DNA of 64,000 bases from contig JAQGDQ010000962.1 in assembly GCA_030141605.1 (NCBI GenBank), positions 1 through 64,000 of the forward strand, written 5' to 3'. The notes beneath the pieces are model-generated. The model made no database searches, was not told where the DNA came from, and saw nothing but the letters and a program-made list of their open reading frames with translations. Positions 54,130 to 64,000 of this stretch are shown here, one piece after another (the first letter of the stretch is position 1; every line of letters begins with the position of its first letter). The stretch comes from Tubiluchus corallicola (Eukaryota; Priapulida; Priapulimorpha; Priapulimorphida; Tubiluchidae). Both the position numbers and the translations under genes were made by a program.

Positions 54130-57100
54130 GTATGATGTTGTTTCTGTAAATACAAGCTTTCTTGTGTTGTAAAATATGCCTGCTGTAAGCTGCCGAAATT
54201 TGCTTCGTTTTCTAATAATGATTACCAAGTCACTGATTTTACACTTTAGTAGAGGGAGTATTCGCGCACTTGAAAATCAAGCTTTCTATAGATGTATTTC
54301 TTGTACTGTTATGTTCTGTACTGTAATTTTTGAATACGTAAATAACCATTTGTTATGCAGTAAACTCCGCATAACTCAAATCCAACTGGACCGAAAAACA
54401 AAATTTTAGTTAGGCGATGTTGACCATTTCCCAGCATAGAAACTCTAAACTCCTCCTCCATGTGGCGAGTTTAATAGCAGGCAGAAAATCAACCCTTCTA
54501 TACGTAAACGACGAGATTTGATGACTAATTACCAAATTAATTAGTGAAACACGATTTTTTTTGTTGCAAAAGGACCCGCACACAGCACTGTTAAACAATA
54601 TGACAGTGGGACTATCAATGTTTTACGTATTGCAGTTTCAGTTTGTCCGTATTTCTCAATTATTTACATACTCTCCGTCAAGTATTCAGTATTCAAGCAT
54701 TGAGTTGTATAGAGTTTGTGAATTCGAACAGACAATGGCAATAGAGCGATTATTTTCACGTTGCCGACTGAGACTTTCGGGGAAAGCTCAATCCCGGAGA
54801 AAATGATGGGGAGGGGGGCGCGACTTGTAAGACGTCAGAATTTTCCCGGAAGACTATACCGTTTTTGAGTTGTACGAAACTTTTATTTTTCTAGAGTACA
54901 AATTGCATTTTTGAGTTAGGCGAAGTAAATTACAGTGTTCCCTCGCTACTTCGCGGTTCGTTTATCGCGGACTCGCTGTTTCGCGGGTTTTCCAAAATAT
55001 TAATGTAAAATATTTATTGCAGTAGTATCGCTGTTTCGCAGGTTTTTGCGGTACTCGATCTAAAGTATTTTTGCACATGCATAGTACGTATTGTACAGTA
55101 ATGTATAAATTTGATGAATTTTGCATAAAAAATCACATGTATAAAAATATATTAAAAATATCAACTCTAACATTAAAAGAATATTATAAATTATAAAAAA
55201 TTACTATTTACAGTAAATAGTGTATTTTTTCGGCGGATGAATACACACCAAAAGTGAAATGTAGTACTTGTGTCCCTACTTCGCGGAAATTCACTTATCG
55301 TGGGAACCCGCGGAACACCCGCGATAAGTGAGGGAACACTGTATATGTATTTTGATTAAATGGAGCATAAAAAATAAAATTTATTTGAGTTAGGCGAAGT
55401 TTTGAAGTTAAGCAATGCTTTTTTGTGGGCAAAATGAAGGATTTCATCCATTCCGCTGAGATTCTTTGACTTAGGTGAAAATTTGAGTTACCCAGAATTG
55501 ACTGTATATTTCAAATCAGATGAATTTGAGTATTATGAAAGTAACATTGCTTATTTAGAAAAAGTTATATAAAGTTGCTTATCCAAACTTAATATAGGTA
55601 GGTGGTAAAACTCTGATACTGACGTGGATACCTAATACTATGCTAAACAAGAGTCCTCAGACCATGCACAAGCGTGGCGCCACCAGCGGATCACCTGTGT
55701 TGTCTGGTGGTGGTAGTCCGTGTGACACTCCGCGATCAGAAAGCACTGCACAAGGTAAGGTTGTGTAAACTGTACATGATAACTAATTTGATTAATAGAG
55801 TGAACAAACCCACTATTATTAAATTTTTGAAGTTGAACTTGGGCTTTCGTAGGCCAAAGGGAAGGAAATATGAAAAAAACAGGACTGGAATCCTGTGTAA
55901 TGGCTTCTACACACGTAATAGATGTGGTTTGGTTACACCGATAAAAATAATTCTGTGATTAAAATTATGAGTAATGTGTAACCGATTAATTTTTTTAAGT
56001 GTCTCACAGTTTCATGTGAAACATATTTCACAGAGTAAATCACAAAAGATATAAGTTACCGTATATACTCGCATATAAGCCGAATTTAGAACTATAAAAT
56101 ACAATACTGAAATCAGGGGGTCGGCTTATATGCGCATGAAACAAAACGAACACAAGGACAGACACTAATGCCAATTTTCCAGCCACACATTTTCATCGCT
56201 ATCTGACTCTTTATTTGGTTGTGTATCACCAGTGGTGTATTGGAGGGGGATCGTGGGGGATCGCCGTCCACCCACTTTTTTTTAGAAAAAATTCACATTT
56301 CAATAAATGTCTGCTTTTTGTATTCATAAAAGTAAGCATTTTACATCTTTATAGTAAAAATTTCTATGAACCAAAAATACCCAATTAACAAAATGTGACA
56401 AAAAGGGATCAATTTTGTTGATTGGGTATGGAGTAAAATTAGACAAGTTGATGGTCGGCTTATATACGGGTTTTTGCAAAAACTGGCCATTTTAAAGCAG
56501 TTTTAGGGGGTCGGCTTATATGCGATGTAGGCTTATATACAAAAACTATATCTTCTTTAACATACACTATCTATCATTTAATCATTTCAAATCACTAAGT
56601 GAAATGAGATCCAAATTTTAAACAAACTTTTTCGACGATGAGGGAAATTTGACTTTACTCCATGTCCATTGATTAGGACCATGCTATATTTTAAACTCTT
56701 CACCATATCATGTAACATGGATGTTCATGTCTATTGAGCAGTGCATTTTGTGCTGTATAAATGGGAAATTTATTCAGGTTGAAATTTCGAGTGTAATGAC
56801 ATGCAGACACGAAGAAAACACAACAGATTTTCACAACTGTAATTTTGTTGCTTGGTGCATTGTCACTGAGCCGGATTAGTCTGTTTTAGTGAATATTTTA
56901 CTTTCTATCTTCTTGCGGAAACTCACTGATGCTCGCACTGGGTCTAAGGGTGGCAGACGCTTACTGCGGCGTGCTATCATGGAAGAATTGACCAAATAGC
57001 TTTTGTGACAATATCGTAAAAGATTTCAGAAAGTTCTTTCTGTGGAGGCCATCACAGTGTGTGATCTTTTCCGGTTTTCCTTAACCATTCAATCCAGTTT

Positions 57101-60100
57101 TTTTCCATCATTCACTGTTGTCTCCAGCCTGAAAAGACACACTTGTCCTCAATGTCATGTTTTAGAATTCTACACATTTACAAGTTCACATAATCAAGCA
57201 TTTGTCAACCTACCGATGTGTTGTCTGCGCAAGCCGTACTGGTTACGAATTTTGTAGCGAAAATTTTCGGTGATCATCTTATAAAGTTACTGCAATGCTG
57301 AGACGCACTCTTCAAGCTGAGCAATAGTGTAGTTCTTTCTGTTTGATGATTGATGTTCCTGCTAGATTAACAGGTTTGTAAACTTTAATCTTTTATAAAC
57401 GCTTCCTCTTGTTTCATCTGTATCAAGTTCAAGCCTCACGTTACGTTATTACCTACACCTCAACTGCTGCAGTCTTTCTATCACTTGGTTTTCCTGCCCT
57501 GGCACTGAAGAGCTTGCTTCCATATTTTCTGATCCATTTTTCTTAGATTTCATCGCAGCCATTTGTTCTTAGTTCCACAGATTTTGACTGTTTACATCAC
57601 ATCTCCACTGTTTTTCACTGATTTATCTCAGCCCATGAACACTTGTAGTGTTCACCTTGTTTTCATTATTCATCAACAGAGGCTTTAGATCTAGTCTATA
57701 AACATTAATTTTATAAATGCTTTATAATTTTTTACTTTCTAGCTATTACAGCAAAAAGTCATTTTTGAATTTACACGAATATATTTGCTTTAAAAATACT
57801 TTTAAAAATGTTTAGGAAATCATTTGATGCAGTTTGTCATACTTTAATAGGTGGGTTTTTCTTTCAATGCAAAAGAGTTATATTTTGGACACTAGATTTG
57901 CTGACGCTGCGACAGTTTAGAGAGAAGACTGCCTGCAAATGTCCTAAATGTAAGTTGCGGTTTTGCGCATTGCAGCAATTCAGGAACATATTCTATATGT
58001 TGTCGAAAAATTAATTTATTTAGCAAAAGTTTGATATGTACATGTTTTTTATCTAATTATTTACTTTCTGTAATTTTGAAAAATATTGAAATTCACAAAA
58101 ATCCTATTGACTACATTTTTTTATTTTTTCTTGCCAGGTAGAGCTAAGAAAAGACAGAAAAGCAAGAAAGGAGGTATTTTATCTGGATATGATATATTAT
58201 TTAACTCTGCAAGCATTTGTGCTTTCAGGATCTACATTTGTGTTGTACTTATATTAGCATATTCACTAAAGACACAAATTTTGACATTCATCAACTTGCA
58301 ATGTTCTCTATGCTATCCGTTTACAAATTTACTGCTCTCGTGTGATATCACATTCAAATGTTAGCTTTTCACAAGAAAATTAGATGAAAATGAACTTCGT
58401 TCATAGCATCTGTGTTTTTTGAAGTACGGTTAATGTAACCGGGACAAGAAAAAGTTTCATGTACTTTATGAAGCATGAGTTTAGTTAAATGCTGTTGCTA
58501 GAAGTTTGTGATAATAATAATAATAATAATCTTTTATTTATCTTTTAACACACGCACAGTTACAATACAATTAATTTAGCAACAAAAATGTGAAGAAAGG
58601 GCAGCGAAAGACCAATTGGTCATCTAGTCAGCTGCCCTTTGGTTAGTGATGTACATTTTTATAGGCGCTATGCTACAGTGTATTAGTGTTAGTACTGCTT
58701 ATAATAAAAACTAAATTGTTACGAATGACATAAAATTGATAATGATATGCTTATAACGTGTTAGTACAATTCATACACAGTAATAATAAGTGCATAATAA
58801 AAAAAATCAAACTGAAGATAACTGAAATAAGGACTGAAACAAGAACTAAAATAAAAATCTGACATCAGAAACATAATAACACAAGCATAATGTAAAAAAA
58901 ATACAGAGCGATTTTTGATGATCTGATGTAAAATAAATTGGCAGATAATTAAAGCACAAAAAATTACCTGTATGACTGCATGATGAGATTGACAATTGGA
59001 GTCCAGACTTTGAAAATGATCTACAGAAGTTAGACAATAAACAATTAAATATGGAAGTTAATTGATCCTGCTATAACAGTAACTGCTCTTGCACGCAGTT
59101 ACACAATTTATTAGAGGGCAAAAGGAATAAAAGTTGTTGCAAAATACTGTACGCTTATATGTAATTATCTCAGTAATAAGTTTGCAAGAGTTGACATTTA
59201 TATAATTTACTTAAGTGACAGATACTAGTTGATTGCTTAAGATCATTTTATTTGCCAGTTCCTTTTGTGTTTGAAAAACGCTACTCTATCCAGAACCAGA
59301 CTACTTACCAACCATCACGTATCAGTTTCGCTAACAAGCAGCCAATTAAAATGTCACGTACATAATGAAAGTGACTATAAACAGCTGCTTTATTGTTATT
59401 CTTTGGTTTAACAATAGCTTGCCGATGACCATTGTGTTTTAGACTACATGAACAAAAACAAGTTTATGGTAAAAGCGGCGCAGTAAGGCCAACAAAGTAC
59501 ATTTGAGATTTAAGTATATTTTTACAGTTTATTGCAGGGGTGTGCAAATTACCTGACTAACCGGGCCATATTAAACTTTCCCACAATTCATGCGGGCCAC
59601 AGGCAGTTTGATCAAGGAGCCAAGTACAGTAGGACCTAATAACGATTTTTTGCATCCGGCCTGCGTACATCATTACTACTACTACACTCAAGAAACTATT
59701 TTAGAAGTTATTAAAATTTATATTACAAACCATATATTTCTACTTTCAGGACAGATAGTGGTAATTTCATTACAATGCATATTAGTAATGTGCATCGCAC
59801 AGTCTGTGTAGTACAGTAACATTAAGCTACAACCGTCTTGTAAGGGTTAATGGCATCCGATCTAGTAGAAAAAACTACCCGCACTACCTTTGGAATCGTG
59901 GCACGGACTTCAGCTGGATACACTCAATTAATCGCCCGGGCCGCACTTTCATTAGGTTGACAAATCTCTTCGCGAGCCGCACAAATTCTCTCGGTGGGCC
60001 TCAAGTGGCCCGCGGGCCGCAATTTGCACACCCCTGGTTTATTGTGTTACTCAGTGTTTGTTTTAATTAATGGTGCAGTAAAACTTTGTGCTCAGCTCAA

Positions 60101-63100
60101 ATAGTCGAAAATACAATGTAATTAATTGTTTGTTCCCATTGGCTGTTTTACGTGTAATGACTAGCACTAGATTTGCAACTGGCAAAATCGACTAACTGAC
60201 ACAATTAAAGCATTAAGTCCAGACTACTTTTATCAAATGCAATGACTACCTACTTTTTGGTAATAAGGTTAGAAACTGGAAAGCAAGTGCAAAGTAAAAC
60301 GTTTTCTAAAATTGTCACAAAAAGTTACATGGACGAGTTTTTTACATGTATCAAGCAATCAGTGTTTTGAGTTTTCTATAATGGCATTTTCACATTAACT
60401 ATCACAATAAAATAAACTAATCAAATTATATGACACTACTGTATGTTTAAAGCACAAGAAAAGCTTCTTACATAAAGCTTTAAAAATTTGTCTTGAAATT
60501 TTATACCACTTAATCAATGCCTTTTTGCATGCAGGGCTTGCAACGGCAGTAACACTGTATAAAACTTTTGGCGCAGCTATTTTAATGGTAGGTCGTTTGA
60601 AACAAGTTTAGCTAACATTGAGTAAAGTTTGAAAAAATAATCAGAGCATTTGTAGCATAGATGTTGCTAAGTAAGTAAAATTTTAATTTACTGTATCTTG
60701 TCAATCAGATTTAAAATACGTTTTTGGTTAGTGAGTGGCTCAACCTGGAGGGTGAGTCAGAGACATTTTACCAGTTGGTCCGAATATTACTTTACATGGA
60801 AAGTTTTTTGGGACATAGTTAACATTTCCTTTTCTTCCCGTGATTTACGTTGTGCGTACTGATGTCATGTAATGGCAACTTCGGAACAGTATTGCAGGAG
60901 ATTTAAAATGAAAATAAACAAAAATTCCTTTAAACGCGAGTACTGGAAAGTAATTCACCTTTAATTTTTTAAGGTGATTTTTCTGAAACCTACTTCGGGC
61001 ACCCCTTTTCTTGTCCTTTTGAGAAATGCATGAATCGGGTAGAACCATCTAGTATGGTAATTTCAAATAAAACAGTCGGTGATTACTTATGCTTTTTTTG
61101 TTATTGCCCGCTGTAATAATTGAGAGGGCTAGTCATAGTATACCATGTGTAGTTTTTTGTCAAAGTCTATGTAACTGTTGAAGTAAAGTACAAACTGTAG
61201 GTTATTTAGCCAATTTTAAGTCCCTGAGTGAATTCGTAGTTGCATCTGCTGTCTATAAAGTTTATTTAATTGGTTTTGATTAACAGTGATGAAGCTTTGA
61301 CATTGTTCTGCTGTATTTTAGTGGTTTTGCTATTTACTTATGTTGCGTTTTATTGTGACTAGAATATCAAACTGTCTTCAGTAGTTTTTCTATTAGCAGT
61401 TGTCTTTTTTGTTTTGTATGATGCTTTACAGGAGCCTTCGTCATTCACGAACTTCATCAGCTGTAATCTACTTGTATGGCCTAGATCTTGAAAGACTGGT
61501 CTAGAAAGCTCGACGTAAAAAATAACATTTTTGGGGCTTAAAAGGGGCATTTTGTCTTCTTTACGATTATGACAATGGCAAGTCTCGGAAGAGCACTGTC
61601 TTATTTTATGCTACTGTTTATTCCTAGGTTATTTTTGTTTGAAAATTGTACCATAAAGCAAATGCTTCTTGTGTAATATAATTACGTAGTTAACATTTAA
61701 TAATAATGTTAGTAATAAAAATTGTAAAACAATAAATTATTTTATCTGCAACATTGTCTTACATTTAGCTTTATTTTGAAACAGATTTGGAAACCTAATT
61801 GCTTTTGGAAACATTCACCCTCTTTCGTTTGCTTTTTTCAGTGGTGTTTTTAATCCTGGTTACGGCTTATCAACTGTCTTCTAATTATAATATTCTTGTG
61901 CACTGCATAAACTGTTCTTTTATTTTTGTTGAAATTAGAAAAATACATCCATTCTGTATTTAATTTGTTTCTAGATTCTGGTGTCGAATCGGAGATGAGC
62001 AAATCTGCAACAATGGAGAACGTGATTCCTAAAACCGTCATTCCCATTGCTTCACCACCGGGACAGGAATCAGGTGATTCCTGCATCAGCGCTGTCATCC
62101 CCGTAGGAAACATTAAGCACTTCCAGGAATCGGAATGGGAGCTGCAAAATGCCGCCTCTGTACTAAGTTGCAAGCCACTCGACAATAAAGGCGGTGGAGC
62201 GCAACCGCTCTTCCTTGCGGAACACCGCGACAAGAGTTGTCAAACGCCCGAGGAGCCGGAACGCCCTAAGCTGGCATCTAAGCTCGAAGATGGAATTTAC
62301 TTTACGTCGGCTCCGAAGATTGACTATGCTGCCATGATGAAGGACGTGCAAATGGAGACTGAACGATTGATTATGAACTTGGAGTCGAGTCAAGACGTGT
62401 TTCCCGAACTGCCTCCTGACACAATCTATGAAAGCGAAAATGTTGTCGAAGGATCAGAGAGCGACGCATCTGATGTGGGTCCAGACGATGAACTTTCCTC
62501 CGATGATTCTTTAACTTCGTATGTTAAACGGAATCCGATCTTCCATGGCAATATTGAAGAGTTATCTACCAGCCTTGCAGCGGAAAATCCTAACAAAAAT
62601 ATGTCAAATTTTTCTCAGTACAGTCCCGGGACTCGTACGCCCAGAGAACAGACGCTCGGAGTGTTTTCTGTTGATTTACGTATGTCAAGTAAAACTCTTC
62701 TTAATTTGCTACTCTACATTGTTGCTTGCCGTAACCTAATACGAATACAGTACGACTTAATGTGATTTAAATTTTAATCGGCTTTAAATTTATTTGGTAA
62801 GATGATTTAAATTTATTTGTTAAAAAAACATGAGAGTCATTGGAATTTTTTGTGTAAGTGCAAAAAAGGTAACTCTGATTACCTTTTGCTAATTAAAATA
62901 GCCAAAATACCATTTTGACATTATATCTTATTTGCCTAAAATTTTTGATTTGCTCATTTATATTGACTGCCTATGTGTTATTGTTTTTCTAGGAACGATG
63001 CGTTCGTTGCGATTGTTTTTCAGTAACGATGAAAATACGCGCGGACAGTTAGTTATAGCAAGCCGTGAAAGTCAGTACAAGATACTTCACTTTCATCGTG

Positions 63101-63165
63101 GTGGCCTAGATTCTCTTGCTGCTATACTAGAGGATTGGAATTTCTTAGACAAAGACAAGACAAAG
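53920..63165 (+). CDS. TBC1D16: TBC1D16 orthologue, first five coding exons (427 codons, 3' part outside)
   Basis: Exons 53920-54129, 55598-55754, 58138-58173, 61975-62679 and 62993-63165 join in phase. MALSTLLKKATSLFG and LDGEIIYSKNHVCVHPP (residues 28-44) with HHPGYLS match the vertebrate N-terminus. TLILTWIPN follows in exon 2. GVFSVDL + MRSLRLFFS, GQLVIASRESQYKILHFHRG and GGLDSLAAI in exons 4-5 match the pre-catalytic region. Exon 4 is largely an acidic Ser-rich linker, poorly conserved as in relatives. The TBC Rab-GAP domain with its Arg and Gln fingers lies past 64000. In vertebrates TBC1D16 is a GAP for Rab4A in receptor recycling. Divergent from SCLT1. Confidence 0.95.
54358..55504. 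mobile_element. TA-type MITE (CAGTAAACTCCGCATAACTC), interrupted
   Basis: Left CAGTAAACTCCGCATAACTC; right reversed CAGTCAATTCTGGGTAACTC, both followed by AAAT. TA remains on the right flank. A second MITE (54933-55341) is inserted within it; without that, the host element is about 735 bp. Confidence 0.8.
54933..55341. mobile_element. TA-flanked MITE nested in another MITE
   Basis: 409 bp. Left CAGTGTTCCCTCGCTACTTC; right reversed CAGTGTTCCCTCACTTATCG. TA at 54931-54932 and 55342-55343. Subterminal repeats of TCGCGG occur inside. Mariner/Tc1-type by TA target and termini; no transposase. Confidence 0.9.
55598..55754 (+). CDS. TBC1D16: TBC1D16 coding exon 2
   Basis: VGGKTLILTWIPNTM matches vertebrate GATLILAWVPN, followed by a Ser/Gly/Pro-rich stretch. 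Phase 0 in, phase 1 out, donor GTAAGG. Confidence 0.92.
56057..56550. mobile_element. MITE with GTATATACTCGCATATAAG termini
   Basis: 494 bp. Left TACCGTATATACTCGCATAT; the right end reversed has TGTATATAAGCC and CATATAAGCCGACC. GGTCGGCTTATAT occurs three more times inside (56119, 56454, 56508), so the subterminal regions are repetitive. Class uncertain. Confidence 0.7.
56551..58137. other. TBC1D16 intron 2 remainder
   Basis: No exon supported. Several 60-90 codon ORFs lack splice context and similarity. Confidence 0.45.
58138..58173 (+). CDS. TBC1D16: TBC1D16 coding exon 3 (36-nt microexon)
   Basis: Acceptor TTTTTTCTTGCCAG, donor GTATTT. Encodes a basic patch, GRAKKRQKSKKG, in the position of vertebrate PRPRGRRTRSSG. 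Phase 1 on both sides, so skipping it keeps the frame; it could be a cassette exon. Confidence 0.75.
58509..58700 (-). mobile_element. retroposed 3' end with hairpin and (ATT)n tail
   Basis: Minus-strand stem AAAGGGCAGC / GCTGCCCTTT (58596-58640) around GACC-AATT-GGTC and TTTCGC, then about 70 bases and an AAATAAAAG plus (ATT)n tail (58510-58530). Same architecture as 2037-2260, with a different stem sequence. Confidence 0.65.
58701..59526. other. TBC1D16 intron 3, no feature
   Basis: AT-rich. Nothing supportable was seen. Confidence 0.4.
59535..60036. mobile_element. hAT-type MITE with perfect 8-bp target duplication
   Basis: 502 bp. Termini CAGGGGTGTGCAAATT (59535-59550) and its exact reverse complement (60021-60036). 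Flanked by GTTTATTG at 59527-59534 and 60037-60044. 8-bp duplication and CAGGG ends define a hAT element. The ends are GC-rich (GGCCCGCGGGCC). No transposase. Confidence 0.95.
60447..61020. mobile_element. TTAA-flanked MITE family 2, copy 2
   Basis: Left TTAA, AGCACAAGAAAAGC; right CTTTTCTTGTCC then a mutated TTAA. About 80-85% identical by eye to 47591-48266, with internal deletions. Confidence 0.75.
61021..61974. other. TBC1D16 intron 3 end
   Basis: A 40-bp piece (GATTATGACAATGGCAAGT, 61565) recurs at 26332. No exon seen. Confidence 0.4.
61975..62679 (+). CDS. TBC1D16: TBC1D16 coding exon 4
   Basis: 705 nt, phase 1 in and out, acceptor TTTGTTTCTAG, donor GTATGT. Ser/Glu/Asp-rich (EGSESDASDVGPDDELSSDD) and apparently disordered, ending at TLGVFSVDL, where similarity to the family resumes. 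The open frame continues past the donor for 28 codons without merit. Confidence 0.92.
62993..63165 (+). CDS. TBC1D16: TBC1D16 coding exon 5
   Basis: Acceptor TTGTTTTTCTAG, donor GTTCCT (weaker). TMRSLRLFFSNDENTRGQLV and IASRESQYKILHFHRGGLD are near-identical to vertebrate sequence. Phase 0 out. Confidence 0.95.
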
Positions 63166-64000
63166 GTTCCTGTGTTTTTTTTGACATTTCTGTGAATACA
63201 AAATTCTCTTGTATAATGTCAGTATGTTATCTGAAAAATCGCTTTAAATCAACGTTTTTTTCACGTAGCTACGTTCACTTGTTATTTTTGTAAATTCTTC
63301 TCAACAACGTGTTTTTTTGTAAAACTTTGGAATGAAAAAAATAATGGCACGTCCAAAAAGTGGGTCTCACCTTAGAACCCTAGAGAAGAGGTGACTTGTG
63401 GAGAATGAACACTGGCAAAAAATCTTTGCCTGATGGTGATTCGAATACAAATAGAAACTTTGCAGTTAAAATTCTTGCAATGGGTTTTTCATCAATTAAT
63501 GCTAAATTTTAAATTATTAATGAAGTACGAATTTACCTGAGTTGTTTTTGCATTTTAATATTTGAAACTTTCCAGTGGTTTTTTAAGTTTTAAAACTAAC
63601 AGAAAGTAAAAATAAAGCTCTTTCACTTGAAGCATTCTAATTTATATAATATGTTTGTCAGTATTAAAATAACTAGACAATAGCTGTAAAGTTAATAGTT
63701 AGACTTGTGTTCTTCTAACTTCATGGCAGCAACCAATTGTGTCGCCATCTATCATGCACTGGCACAAATGAATGACCACAGACCTAATCCTACAGCCAGT
63801 GTGTCCTTCTCTTCCATTTAAGAGAGTTCATTTAATCAAACAATTTGATTATCCTAGCTCCAACTAGACTGATTCCTACTTCGTGTTTGTCTATTATATA
63901 GTTCCTAAAATCATAGATATAACATTGGTACTAGTTATGACATCACATCCCTCCTTTCATTTAGAAAGTTATTACACCATTGCATAAAACAGATTATATA
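63166..64000. other. TBC1D16 intron 5 (runs off window)
   Basis: AT-rich with no exon. The next coding exon is beyond the right edge. Confidence 0.6.

Noticed and set aside
61850-62393. Minus-strand ORFs opposite TBC1D16 exon 4
   Set aside because: Shadows of the real coding exon.

Overview
The window is animal (metazoan) nuclear DNA: AT-rich, spliced genes with GT-AG introns (one GC-AG), very long introns and many decayed transposons. The recognisable proteins (SCLT1, TBC1D16, C-type lectins) are animal proteins. The tRNA-derived SINE, Ty3/gypsy element, non-LTR remnants and many MITEs with TA, TTAA or 8-bp target duplications suit an invertebrate. I cannot name the phylum from sequence alone.

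Layout. (1) 1-227: the last two exons of an unrecognised plus-strand gene. (2) 3095-47241, minus strand: an SCLT1 (sodium channel and clathrin linker 1) orthologue. Eleven phase-consistent exons encode 567 residues, and a tentative twelfth at 728-860 would give 611. (3) SCLT1 intron 8 (7462-35327, about 28 kb) is a nest of its own. On the opposite strand it carries two near-identical three-exon secreted C-type lectin genes (9234-11341 and 27341-29628). They belong to a segmental duplication, and one copy is interrupted by a degenerate Ty3/gypsy retrotransposon (11479-22482, minus strand). The same intron holds a non-LTR fragment, two solo-LTR candidates, a 103-bp satellite and TTAA-flanked MITEs. 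(4) 47242-53905: intergenic DNA with MITE and non-LTR remnants. (5) 53920-63165, plus strand: the first five coding exons (427 codons) of a TBC1D16 orthologue, divergent from SCLT1. Its Rab-GAP catalytic domain lies beyond the right edge.

Biology. SCLT1 is a centriolar distal-appendage protein used in ciliogenesis. TBC1D16 is a Rab4A GAP in endosomal recycling. The lectins keep WIG, QPD and WND motifs and a signal peptide, so they are predicted to be secreted, calcium-dependent, galactose-type lectins. Nothing shows that these genes act together; the arrangement is physical nesting and neighbourhood.

The most noteworthy structure is in the repeats. A 3'-terminal hairpin family has stems that differ by compensating changes between copies and is associated with different microsatellite tails. 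Several TA-flanked MITE families share a CAGT-CCTC terminal pattern, one nested inside another and one ending beside an SCLT1 splice acceptor. The lectin duplication ends exactly at a MITE terminus.
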